27,751 nt of DNA from the NCBI GenBank assembly GCA_001953115.1, contig LSSL01002711.1, positions 1 through 27,751 of the forward strand, given 5' to 3'. The stretch is from Smittium mucronatum (Eukaryota; Kickxellomycota; Harpellomycetes; Harpellales; Legeriomycetaceae). The notes beneath the pieces are model-generated. The model had not been told where the DNA came from. It saw only the letters and a program-made list of their open reading frames with translations, and searched no databases. A program made the translations under genes and the position numbers. Positions 11,200 to 23,574 of this stretch are shown here, piece by piece; positions within the stretch are counted from its first letter, which is position 1; the number at the start of each line of letters is the position of its first letter.

Positions 11200-11707
11200 G
11201 GGAAATTAGCGTTATATCTAATGAAAATATAGTTTACGTAGATAAGACCGGAATTAACCTAAATCTCACTAAAGCATACGGATTTTCTTCTTAAAAAAAA
11301 GCTTTTATTAATTTTCCAAGAAATAGATATTCAAAAATTTCTATTTTGGCAGCTATAAATTTAAATTAATAATAGAATTTTAAACTATTAAATTAAATTT
11401 TAAAAATATTTCTTTCAATAATTTCCTAAATATCAAATTATTTACCAAAACCAGAAATACGCAAATTCTAATCTATAGTAAAGCAAATATACATAAAACT
11501 AAAATAATTAAAAATACGATTTATTCATGAAGGAATAGTTTCGAATTCTTTCCAGCATATTCAAAATATTATAATCCTATAGAGCAAGTGTTTTCTACAT
11601 TTAAAGCGCGATAAAAGCTTATAAAATCAAAGCCTAAAAATATTCAAATGATAAAGATATGCTCTTTAAATTTTTTGGATTTTTTTGATTATAATTTAAC
11701 AAACTAA
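11200..11707 (+). pseudogene. Tc1/mariner (IS630-type) DDE transposase fragment
   Basis: The frame starting near 11200 reads NENIVYVDKTGINLNLTKAY and shortly after KISILAAINLN (about 11329-11367). This is the first catalytic block (VDETG type, with Glu changed to Lys) and the following strand of the DDE_3 fold. Further on, KANIHKT at about 11481-11501 is where the second Asp block is expected, but the Asp is gone. Then FEFFPAYSKYYNPIEQVFST at about 11551-11610 matches the SP.LNPIE.VF block that carries the third acid. Stops interrupt the frame (after FSS, after INLN, after IYS, and after FKAR), and it ends at TAA 11705-11707. The N-terminal DNA-binding part is not recognisable upstream. It is clearly dead. 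Confidence 0.85.
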
Positions 11708-11811
11708 TTACGTGTAATGAAAAAGCTGGTTGATCTGGAATAGAAAAAAAATCCGTGTATCTAATTAAAATTTTCGATTTTTTTATAATTACACAAAATA
11801 AATAAATATTA

Positions 11812-12715
11812 TTTAGTAACATAGATTGATTTATATATATTATGAAACTGAGAAACAAATTATTTCCAAAACTAAACTTTTTACTCAGAAATAACACCCT
11901 TTTTCTATATTTGGATAAATTTATAGGTCTTTAAACATTTTCCAAAGTTACAAAAGAATTCTTTAAAAAACCCTCCATAAAAAAACATATCACAAATTCC
12001 CAATAAAAGCATAAATTTAAACGGGTATAAATGTGTGTACTTACCACTGTGTTTGAATTCAGCATCGAATTTTCAAATTTATGGGTGTTCTATTTTAGGA
12101 GAAAGACGTTTAAAATTTTATCAGATGATTTCGAAGATGATCCGTCATTATACTGATCAATTAAAAAAACTTGGAGTTAATTTTCGAATAAAAAAAGAAA
12201 AAGAAAGTATGCTACTTTTAGACAAAATTTTACAAATAAATAAATAAAAAAATTTATTCAATTTTAGTGTCCAGAGAAAGAGTGTTTTGATTAGTTACAT
12301 ATTTAAAAAATATTTTTATTAAATATTATTTTAAATAAAAACCAAAAAGATATTATAAAGAACCTTTTTAGGAATGATTATATGTAAAATTGGGGTTTTT
12401 AAAAAAAATAGCGAATTTTGGAATTTCTCTTCTTTCAAAATATTGCTTGGTTTTTTGAGAAATGAAACTGGAGTCTTTAGAAAATACATCCTTATTTTTT
12501 ATAAAAAAATTCCATTCATATTGGGAAATGTTGTTGACTGTTTGAGATGGGGTGTTTTTCATCGAGGAATTGTGCACATTTTTTGCGAATTTTTTTTAAT
12601 TTGATTGGGAATAAATTTTAATATCCGTGAGAAATTTTGTAATTAAAATAATATATTAAACATTTAGTACATATTTAAATAGGCATATACTATAGAAATC
12701 TAGAATATTTAATAT
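11812..12715 (-). repeat. Right arm of the 904-bp inverted repeat
   Basis: This is the reverse complement of 9569-10472, ungapped and practically identical. It begins about 105 bp after the stop of the spacer transposase pseudogene. Such an arm pair could form a cruciform or a large hairpin when single-stranded. Confidence 0.97.
12026..12247 (+). pseudogene. Transposase C-terminal remnant in the right arm
   Basis: A frame open from about 11981 reads NLNGYKCVYLP at about 12014-12046, the usual strand before the SP.LNPIE block. A shift into the frame of the ATG at 12031 gives EFSIEFSNLWVFYFRRKTFK (about 12055-12114), then DDFEDDPSLY, a stop, and SIKKTW. This resembles (L)NPIE.LW...KRK followed by an acidic stretch and a final helix, as at the end of Tc1/mariner transposases. 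In the first frame the DNA stays open to 12247, encoding a Lys-rich 70-residue tail starting at a GTG, not an ATG. I infer a decayed transposase end; a novel small protein is the alternative. It lies downstream of, and is distinct from, the spacer transposase. Confidence 0.5.
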
Positions 12716-15700
12716 TTATTTCTATTTTTTTAATTTAAAGATATACAAAATTTACTTATATTTAAAAAAGTATGTTAAATGTTGGTATCTTCACCCAATA
12801 TATATATATTATGTATTTGTGTTCCATATTTAATTTCTAATTTATTAATGTAATATTTATGTGGATTAATTATTTTTAAGATTTTCTTGGTCCAACGTGG
12901 CTTTAAAAATTATATTTATTGAGTGATAAATCTGATAACTTAAACAGTATCGATCAAGAAGCCTTTTTTTATTTTATGAAAAATTTGAATACAATTAAAT
13001 TTTTTTGTATAGAATTATAAAATAATTCAATGACATATTTATAAGATATTTTTTAAAAATTATTTTTCAATATATTTGCTATTTACTAATAGTTCAATAA
13101 TATTAATATATACCCCTTAATCCCTTTGCTTTTATTAAATATAAGTATCTGTAATTAAATTATTTTAGTTTAAAATGTGAATATATGTTAAAAAAATAAT
13201 ATGAACTAATGAAATTTTTACTGATTATACTAATTATGTAGAGAAATGAAAAATTGTTTGTATTAAGTCTAAAAAAATGAATTTTACTGGTAAATAACTA
13301 ACAAATTTGTAATAAAATTTGATTAGTCCATGAATAATATATATTATTTATCTAAATATACAAATATATATATATGCTTATTTTGTGATGAAAAAATTAA
13401 AAAACTTTTATTAAATATTGATTTAAAAAATATTTATTATGTAATTAAATGTTCGATATGAAGATAATTATCTAATAATTTCCAATAATAGTAATAATTA
13501 TATTTAATAACAGTAAGCTGAGGATAATATCCACAAAAAAATTACTGCATCCATATGAGGGTAGTATCTGTTTAAGATATATATATATATGGACTAATAT
13601 ATTATGATAATTTTACATAACCAAATGAAATATCGGATTTTAAAATTTAAGTATCTTTTTAACCATAATTTTGGAACTCTTGATAATTTTAATTTAATTT
13701 ATATAAGCTGTTTTAATTTGCAAATTTCAAGTATTTTTTGGAGATATTATTTGTATATAGTGGATCATAAATCGGTCTTTATTAGAAACTTGTATTTTCC
13801 AAATAACTGTTATACAATTTTTGTTTTTGGTTGAAATTTTATTTACTCATATATTACGTTTAATAAAATTTTTGCATATATTTTATTATATTTTAGCGTT
13901 TATCCTTATAATTTTTATTTTTATTTATTTTTACGGGAAATTTATTTTAAATTATCTTTATCAAGAACTTCAAAATTTTTTGGTAGGTATAAAAACATAC
14001 CATCCGTATATAGTTTATTTTTTAATTTTAATTTATTTGTAAATTTTTAAAAAAACATAAGAATGTTTTTTTAAGATACAGAAAATCGAGTTTACTTTTC
14101 AGAAATAAAACGAAAATCCTTTCATAAGAATTAGGTATTTTAAATAATAAAATTAAAGGATTTTTATGATACATTTCATTATATTTTCCACAAAAAATCG
14201 AATTCTCGCTTCGAAATTAAAAATCTGGATATTGAGATTATAGCAAGCCATAACAAGTATATAATTATGTGATCCTAAAGGTTATTTATGGGCTTTTCTG
14301 TTTGTAATATATTAAAAAAATAGATTAAATTTATTTTTAGATTTCAAATCCTTGTTTTAGTGACATTAAAGTTATTATATATCTATTTTTTACCGATATA
14401 AATACAATTTTTTAGCTTAATATTTAACTTAATCTTGATTTATATCTTCATCGAGACCGTTTTAATCTTGAAAAAAAAAACTCTAGTAAATTTTGATATT
14501 TATTATTATCTACACTATATTATATTATTTAGATTGTATTATTTACAACACTAATCGATTTACTGCAAAAGTTTCAAAAATAAAATAGTTTTATCTTGAA
14601 AAAATTATTGGTTTAAGAAATATAATCTTTTTTTTTAATTGATGTCGATTAATAAGAAATACGAAATTAGAAATACGAAATTTGATACTCTGAAAGATCC
14701 ACTAGATATTTAGCATTAGACATAAAATTTAGATTAAATTTTTCTTTAAAAAGTGTAAGTTAGAATACATATCCCATTAATTTTTTTTATACTATGTCTA
14801 ATGCATAATTTATTTTTAATTTTGATAAATTTGGATAATTAAATTGCTTTGAAATTTAAATCATGAGAAGATTAAAAATTTTAAACACAAATACTACCAT
14901 AAATATTTCTACAAAATATTAAAAAGTTAAAAAAAAATCCTAAAGAATAAAATGCAATAGTGAGATTTTTTTGTTGACCGTAATATTTTCAAAATTATAT
15001 TCTATTGGAATAAAATCTTTTATTGATCTTTTTTAATCTATATAAAAATTGAAATCAGAGAATAATAATCAGTATTAGATATATTTATTCATTTGAAAAA
15101 AATTTTAACTAATATATTACATCCAAAAAATTTCATCTTTTAATTTGGTTTAGATTTGGAAATTTCCAAGAGAATATAAAGAGTTTTAAATTGATGGGTC
15201 ATATTAAATAATAATCCATATATTCACGTTATGTATGAATTTCGGATACAAAAAATTTAAAAAATTGAAAATAATCTTTGTAACGATAAATAAACTCTTT
15301 TATTATCAAAAATTCTATAAGTATATCCTTGATGAAATTTTCCGAATTATCAAAGTATTAATCAAAATAAAAAAAAACTATTAAGGATTTTTTTTTCAAA
15401 TTATTTATCTAATTAAATTTAAATAAATTGGTTAAATATAGCATCATAAACAAAATTATTAAAGTATTATATTTTATATTTTATAGTTTTTTTATTGAAA
15501 GCAAAAATTTTCACATTTTTTAACCATAAATTTGAATGTATATTTAAAAAAAAATCAGAAAATAAAAGTAATAATTTTTTTTATCAATAAGTTTATCTTA
15601 TTTTATAAATATGATTCTTATTTTTTGTTTTTTTATTGATAATTGTAATTTCATTTTAGTATCATGTATCTCTAATAATAAAATAAATTAAAAAAGCTTA

Positions 15701-17363
15701 TTTATTTGAAAAAAATCCTTGTTCAAAATCTATTTCCAGTTAAGGCAATTATGTACCCACCGTAAATATTTTCAATTTTATTTAATTTTTTCACTTATTT
15801 ATAATAATTTTATGGACAATAAAGAAAATTATTTTATTATTTGTATTTATTTGGCGGAAAAAAATAAATAAAAACATAAATTCTATATTTTCCATATTTA
15901 ACGAATAGATGATCAAGTTTTCTGTTAAACGCAAAATTTTAACTAATTTTATCCGTAATTATGAGTCATAACAGCTATATTATCACTAAAATATGGGTAA
16001 AAAAATGCCTGTATATTCGGTTTTATATGTAAAATCTAAAAAAAATTCCTGATTTTATATTTAGATTTATGCTAAAATAAAAGTTTTTATTTAAAAATAT
16101 TTTAAGAAATAATGTATATATAAACAAATTAATATAATTTTAAATTCAATAATATCTTTTTTTATGCAAACAGAGACTTTAATGCTCTATATTAACCTCT
16201 CCACTTAATTATGAGCTAAATATCCTGATTTACAGGAATATTTTTAAACAAAGTTTTCAACTGCTAAAAGCTTAAACCTAAGAAAAAAAACTATTGATAT
16301 GTTAAAATGATATTATATAGTCAAATAATCAGAAAATATTTAAATTATAGAATTTTTTTTGAAATATTAGTGAATCGCCGATTTAAAAAAATATTTGAGA
16401 TAACATATATATTTTTTTACGACTTATGAACGAGATTTAATTTATAAAACTAAATAATTCTGTGATTTAAATTAAATTTTTATGTGTTTTCTATAAAAAA
16501 TATGAATAAATATATCATACCTTGAAATATAATCAGAAAATTAAAATCATGATTTTTTTTAAAATTTTTTATTCCTAATAAAGATTTTAAATCATATTTG
16601 TAAAATTTATAAATAAAATCAATTAAAGTTATTGAAAATTTACCAAATGATTTTTTATGTATATTTTTATGCAAATTTATCATTAACTGAAATTTTAAGC
16701 TCTACTGGTATCTATATTAAGTTATTGATACATAATGAATTTATCTTAAATTTTTAGATGCGTTTATGTATTTGGATAAAAAATATTCTTCTATCAAGGA
16801 ATTATGCAATGGAAAAAAGTCTTTATAAAATCAATTATATAAATAAAGTTACCGAAATCCATCTCTTTATAAATAAGAAATGGTCAGTTATTTAATAAAT
16901 TTATGTTAAAAGGCATCTAAAACATCCTAAAAACAAAGATCTAATTAACAAGTTCAGTTTTTATCGATTAAATAGGAAAAAAACGTAAAAAAACAGTTTT
17001 AAAACTTAGAAATGATAAAATGTAAATATTATGATTTTATAAAGTAAATATAAAATTCATTAAGAACTTATTTTACCTCAAATTTAAAAATTCGAACATT
17101 TTTCTAATTTAAGGAAAATTTATCATTATTTTTTTGATCTTAAACTATTTTTAAAACCAAAAAAATAACAGTAAAAATTTATTAAACTAAAGCAGAAAAA
17201 ATATTATATCTTAACCTATAAAAATGATTTAAATTTTATAAATTTTCGATTTTTTATTATATATTATAGAATATCGTATTGATTGATTTTCATTTTATAT
17301 AAAGGAAGCATAATATATTTTTCATTTTAATAAAAGTAAATATCGAAAAAGTGATTAAAAAAT

Positions 17364-17375
17364 GGGGGGGGGGGG
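17364..17375 (+). repeat. G12 homopolymer
   Basis: Twelve consecutive G residues sit between AAAAAAT and AAGTTC in a region where G and C are otherwise rare. It may be a slippage-prone mononucleotide tract or a sequencing or assembly artefact. Confidence 0.9.
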
Positions 17376-18337
17376 AAGTTCAATATCACAAATTTAGTAT
17401 TATAATTAAAAGATATTTTTTTAGAAAATATTAGCCAAAATTTATGGGTCAAATAAAAAAAGCTTAAGATATTTTCAAATTTTATATTTTTTTGTAAAAA
17501 AAATATAAAATACATAAATTCATTTTTTTTAATAATAGTGCTTTAATAAAGATAGAAAATATAATTATGATCCAAGAAATATTTCTTCTAAATCTAAAAA
17601 ATATTATTGAATAGCTTCATTAAAATTATTACTCCAATTACTAAGTGATTTTTAATAAATTTTAATTTATAATAATAGATAGAATTAATATATATCATAA
17701 AATATTTCTGGAAAAATGAAACATTTTATTTCTACATTTTAAATGTTTAAAAAAGAATTTAAAAATAAATTAACTAGATTTCGACATTAAGAAAAATTGG
17801 GTTTAAATATCTTTATATATAACAGGGGCTTCTGAGATTTTTTTAAAAAATAATATGCATAAATATCCTAAAACTTGTATTTTAAAACATTAAAATATCT
17901 GTGGTGATTTTAATTCTTCTTGAGATAATATTTAACTGAAGTCTAATATTTTTTATATGTACCATACAAAATGAAAATGAAAATGACTGTATTTTATATA
18001 GATAGAAAAATATTGTGGTAAATCACAATTAAAATATAAGGGAATCGTTTATAAAAACTATTCTCTGGTTTATTTATATGTTTTAAATAATAATAGTAAA
18101 TATAATGATATCACACTATAGAAATTTTATAGAAATATATTATATTAAACCTAATAATAACTTCAGAGTATTTAACAAGAAAAGAATTATTTTCTATTAG
18201 AATATTACTCAATAAAATGAGGAAATAAATATTTTTTATAAATAAATATCAAAAAAAAGCTTTTTTAAAAGAAAAGAACCCTAATATATAAAAATATGGT
18301 CATTCAAAATACACTTAAGATGTCTTTATTGAATTGA

Positions 18338-18391
18338 ATATATATATACATATATATTATATATATATACATATATATTATATATATATAC
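18338..18391. repeat. AT-rich tandem repeat with 21-bp period
   Basis: An alternating AT tract is punctuated by single C residues exactly 21 bp apart (18349, 18370, 18391), and TATTATAT recurs in phase, giving about two and a half units. It is nearly self-complementary and would form hairpins. Confidence 0.85.
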
Positions 18392-21300
18392 ACTATAAAT
18401 TATTAAAATTCCGGCGTTTTTTATAAATACATCATGTATTTGAGAAATTTTAGGATTTTAAAAAAAAAACAATAAATATTAATTTATGGTAGATTTTTTT
18501 ATATTTTACTCGTAAATTTATAGACGATATTATAGTTATTTAGGATCTAAATTAAACGAATTAGAAGTATAAAAAAATTAAGATAAATTTGTTAATAAAT
18601 TTATGTATTATCATGATATTAATTTTAATTTATTTTTTAACATTGTAAAAATCCAAAAAATATACACAATGTCTTTTTAGATTCATCACTTTTCTATTAG
18701 TCCAATTTTGATAAAAATTAATTTTTAAATATTCAAATAATAGTTTAAAAGATATTTGATAGTTTAATTCAAAATTCAAAAAAAATTCAAAAAAAGGATA
18801 TTTTGACAAAAATCCATTATATATTCTTATATTTGTGCAATTATTTATATTTATATTTGAATAATTATATTTAAAATTCATTTTTTTGGACATTAAAAGT
18901 ATACTAAGTGTAAAATTAAATATATTTTATGGTTTCTATAATCATTCCATTGAAATCTAACCAATACCGATTAAAAAACGTATTAAATATCTGAAATTGT
19001 GGCTCAGCAAATAAAATGAAAAGTTAATAGAATTTCATAATCGAAATTACACCACATATCACTTCTAATTTTGTGATTTTTTTATTGTATTCACATTTTA
19101 TGAAATCCTGTATTTATTTGAAATCAATTTTTGTTTATATTTAAGATAATTAATATATCTCTTATTTAAATTAAATTTTATTGACCCTTTTCAGACTCAA
19201 ATTGTTTCTTGATTGGTATTTGGTTATTTCAATAAATTCAATGAGCTTTAATTTTTGAATTATTCAATAAATAGCAATGCTACGTGATCAATGGTAGCGG
19301 CGGGGAAAAAATTGAAACCTATCTTTATATGATCAGCTATGAAAGAGTACAAAAATGGGGCTTTTTAGCTCTATATTGGTGGATATTTATATTAAATAAT
19401 TAATAGAATACTATTTATGCTGTTTTCTCACATTATCTCTCTGTCTTCATTAAAGTTTATCAAAAAGATACGCAATTTATCTTTAAAAAAATTACATATC
19501 ATATAGTTATTAGTAAGTTTTTTAGATCCAATTAAATCCCAAAAATAGTTGATTTTATTTGTTTAATCATGAAATTTACATTCTAGGTTAGTGATAAATA
19601 TGGGGTTTTTTGAGCTTAAATTTTAAAGATCAAATTATATTGAAGGATTTCTTAACGGGAATTTGCTGTATAAAATAAATAAAAATCCAAGGTTCTTACT
19701 ATTATTAAACAAAAAGCATTGCTAACAATAATAAAAGCCATATTTTCAGTGATATAATGTGTATTTTCAATTATGAAGTGCTAAGAAATTTTAATTTTAG
19801 AGAGTCTTCTATAATTTCAGTGATTAATGTCATTATTTGGTTGGTTAAATGCAGATTTTAGTTTCTTAACATTTCCCCAATTAGATTATTATCATTTCCG
19901 ATAATAAATAAAAAGATAAATAGAAAATAATAAAGTATGGTTCTCGTAATCTTTTTTTGATTATTTAAAAGCTAATAAAGTATAAAAGATCATCGATAAT
20001 CAATTTTAGATATTTATGTACAAAAAAAGGACCAAATAGTTGATAAAAAAGTTAATTAATATAATCAATATTTATAGAAATTAAACATTAATGAGGTTTA
20101 ATTTCAATTGTTCCACCATATATTAATATTGATCTTTTAGATAATTTTTTTAGAAATTCCTAAAATTTCTGAACCTTCATGTGATTTTAACAAGTAATGA
20201 GGTGTTTAACTATAATTCTCAACAAACAGAATTTACACTTTTTGATTGATTTTTTGAAAAATGAGGTTGAATAAGTCTGTAATGTGTATTTTTCCATTTT
20301 TTTAGTTTTTTTTACATAAAACCCCGAAAAAATAATATCTTAGTAATATATTAAAACAATTTATACGAAAAGAGATTCTTCGCCTCAGCTATATTTCAGT
20401 TGAAAAAAAAAATTATATATGGGTTTAAGGATGAAATTTCATTATTTAATAAAAAAAAATCTCAAAGATAGTTTTTCATAAGTGTGGATGTAAATAAATA
20501 TGTTTTTTAGTAAATTTTTATCCACAAAAAAAAGATTGATACTAAGAATTTTTCCAAGAGCACCTTTTTTTTGACACCAAAGTACTATTTATACCAACAA
20601 AAATATTATGTTGATCACTAATCACTTATTTTAATTAACTATGTTCTAAATTTCTCATCTTCAAAAATTTAACATTTCAAAAAAAAAACAAACAAAAAAC
20701 AATGTATTTTTTATAGAAAATCTAAAGAGGAAAATCAAGATGAGTTTAATTAAAAAAACTTGATAAATTAGCTTAGAAAAATATTCACTTGAGGATTTGA
20801 ATTATTTTATTTAACGATTATATATCACAACAAGAGTGGAAATAAAGAAAATCAAAAACTAAATTACGATCTATCTTTTTTTTCTTTTTTTTCTTTATAT
20901 AAATAAAAGCTCACTTTTAAATGATATCTTGGAAATTTTAATAGTTTAATATTATGATTAAATTTCTTCGAAATTTTTAAAGCTAGTAGGTCCAAAAATG
21001 AAATGTTGTGTTAAAAAAAATATTATTTAAGTTTATTTTAAGATAAGATTAGATTTTAATATCTTGAAATAGTAAATATCAATATTAAATTTCTAATATT
21101 CAAGTGATATGTAAATTTTACTGCGAGCTAAAGCGATTGCATCTAAAAATCCACATTTTAAAAAATGAATAGCTTTTTCAAGGATTTATTTTATAATATA
21201 ATTTTCGAAGAAATTAGAGTATATGGTCGATTATTTCTGTCCTTATCATATTTATTAAATGTTATAGCTAACAGATAGAGGCCTTCTGTTCTCTTATAAG

Positions 21301-23130
21301 ATAAAAAAAGTAATTAACACTCTGGTTTATGATAACCTATCTACCAAGTGTATTTTAAATTAAAATATTTATATCTTTTTTACACTGCTGTTCATCGAGC
21401 AAAAATATATAAGTCAATTAAATCTAAAAAGATTTTCACTTTAAACAAAAATATCCCTTAAAAAGAACTTTATAGTATTTATAAAATAAATCTTACTATG
21501 GGCATTCCAATTAAATCAATTATCAAATATTAATAAAAGACTTTCTGTAAAGCCGATTTTTTACTAGAAAAAATAAATTCTGTCACGTTTGTTTTTTTAA
21601 AAAACAAAATATATATACACCAAATCTAAAAATAACAACGTTTGATGTCTTTTATTTATGAAAAGAGAATCGATCTTATTTTCAAAATCAGATAAATTTT
21701 GATTTTTTAGAATATTCATCCAATAGAAGATGTTGATATTTTTTTTATGACGAAAAATATTATAGATGGATTTTTTTTCAGCTGAGGAGTGATTTATATT
21801 AAATATGGCCCATATTTTCTTAAGTATAAACAGGTTTAATGCATGAGATTTTTTTCCTATTTTGATACTTTTATTCTAATGGCTTATTGGAAGTTTTTGA
21901 TTGAAAGGTTTGAAGTTTTCTTATTATAAAATTTCGAAATAAAAGTTAGAAGAGGTACTTATTTAAAAATAAAAATATTTGTCAGTAAACAATTTTAATT
22001 TCAAAAATTACTCGGACCAGACCAATTATGAACATAATTAAACCAAATCATATATAATTCATTGGTGGGACATGTTTATTTTAGGATATGTATGGACCGA
22101 TATAAAATTTATTGAATATATTAAAGTTACAAGTAATAAAAAAACTGGATTAAAATGTTTGATGAACAATCTATAAAGAAATTTAAACGAAGTTTTAGAT
22201 ATTGTAAAAGATAAAAGCAAATTTGGATTTCGTTTAATGTTGGAAAATTTTCCAAATACAATTTTTTTCCTATAAGAGACATGTTTATTATATAAATTCT
22301 TAAAACTGTAAAAACAGAAAAAAAAATTCTTATCTTTATCAATAATTTTTTTTAATAAAAGTTATTATTTCCGCATAAGAAAGTCATTAAATTGTGATTG
22401 ATGGATTTAGCTTAATAAAATAGACACACTCAAGTCTAAGGACCAAATATTTTCCCCATTAAGCTCATCTTTTTATGAAGGTTAAAGTTTTTTAAGCTTG
22501 ATACATTTGTGCTCAACATACCTTAGCTCTTTCTAGTCTGGTTGTACAAAAATAATCCCACTTTTTTTAAGCGTTATTTGATTTTTAATAATTATATTCT
22601 TAATTAGATCAAGAAGTTAGGGGCATTGAAATTTATAAACACACAAATATAAATGGAGCAAGAATTTGTACCGAGAAAATTTTGAAATTTACCGATAACA
22701 AAAGTGTACAGAGTTAAAATTTGTACAATTTAAAATTTTTATTCTGCCGTGTCGAAATTAACATTATTTAAAAGTTATTATATTTTAAATACTTCCACTA
22801 AAAAAGTTTTGATATTTTTAGTACCGCTGACTTTGAAACGGCGAAATTATGAGATTTAATAGGTTTTAACAACAGTTTCAATCTCCTGTATGTCTTCAGT
22901 CATGAAAACCCTGAAATAGATAAGTCCGGAATAAAAAATAGGTGTTCAGTTTTCGGTAAATATAGATAATTAATTTTTTATTATATATTGATAATTGGAC
23001 CATTATTTCCGAACATAAAGTAATAAGATGCAACAATTATGAATAATGAACTTTTTTATCGACAGTTTATTGGTGGGAAACACCGTTAGCATTGTGACAA
23101 AAAAAAAAGCAAAAAAAGTGCAAGTCATAA

Positions 23131-23495
23131 AAAAGATTAATATTATACCCATCAACAGTTTGCTTAGCTGATATGCCGACTGCCCACTTAGAAGTTAGAT
23201 CCATATTTAACATCCATAGTGTACTACCTGGTATTGCTCTAAGTAGGCATTATTACTGAGGATATGAATTATTTCTTAGTTTATATTCTGATCTTAGTGA
23301 TAATTTAAATCTTTATAGATTTATGTTTATATCATGGGATTTCATTGCAAGATTTTTAATCCTTTGGGTGAAATGGATTTTGGAGTTTGCTTGCGTGGGT
23401 CTAATATTTATACTAAAAAAATCGAATAATCATCATATAAAATATACAAAACCAGTTGGAATTTGTGATGTATTAATTAATTTGAAATTAGAATG
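23131..23495 (+). pseudogene. Unrecognised long frame with one internal stop
   Basis: One plus-strand frame from about 23131 to a TGA ending at about 23495 has a single internal TGA near 23260. It includes VCLADMPTAHLEVRSIFN before the stop and FMFISWDFIARFLILWVKW after it. The DNA is noticeably less A+T-rich than its surroundings, which favours former coding sequence. I recognise no family. It lies just upstream of the TTAA-MITE at 23575, but no link is shown. It could be a transposon or gene relic, or chance. Confidence 0.2.
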
Positions 23496-23574
23496 ACTTC
23501 GCTCCTCCAAGCCCGAAAGCACTCTCTAAAAATAATTTTTTTCATATCAATTCGCTAAATCATAGAATAAGTGT

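Larger units (their letters stand above)
9570..12714. mobile_element. Long palindromic (foldback-like) element with transposase fossils
   Basis: Two 904-bp arms in opposite orientation enclose a 1339-bp spacer. The first base pairs outside the matching arms fall at TA dinucleotides (9570-9571 and 12713-12714), consistent with insertion at a TA target by a Tc1/mariner-type transposase. The spacer carries a plus-strand DDE transposase pseudogene and the arms carry further transposase-like C-terminal remains. Elements of this superfamily usually have much shorter terminal repeats, so this is either an unusual long-repeat variant or an inverted duplication built on an older element. The arms are far more similar to each other than the coding decay would predict. 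Confidence 0.75.
12716..23130. other. About 10 kb of very A+T-rich DNA, no gene recognised
   Basis: Apart from simple repeats (an AT run at about 13578-13593, a G12 tract at 17364-17375, a 21-bp-period AT repeat at 18338-18391) I see no feature that I can name. Open frames of 60-87 codons at 13604-13834, 13821-14042, 16480-16683, 17327-17515, 18630-18893 and 22127-22342 are made almost entirely of Ile, Phe, Tyr, Leu, Asn and Lys, as chance frames in such DNA are. A small richer patch containing GGTAGCGGCGGGG lies at 19293-19305. No tRNA or rRNA sequence was found. Confidence 0.6.

Noticed and set aside
11634..11897. 87-codon minus-strand frame
   Set aside because: It crosses the spacer/arm boundary and is antisense to the end of the transposase pseudogene; it has no motif and an A+T-driven composition.
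13604..14042. Two overlapping plus-strand frames of 76 and 73 codons, partly hydrophobic
   Set aside because: They are composed almost wholly of Ile, Phe, Tyr, Leu, Asn; chance frames of this size are expected in such DNA and no signal peptide or family motif is clear.
18630..18893. 87-codon minus-strand Asn/Lys/Phe-rich frame
   Set aside because: No motif, no compositional contrast with surroundings; probably chance.
22127..22342. 71-codon minus-strand frame
   Set aside because: Same composition as the surrounding noncoding DNA and no recognised domain.
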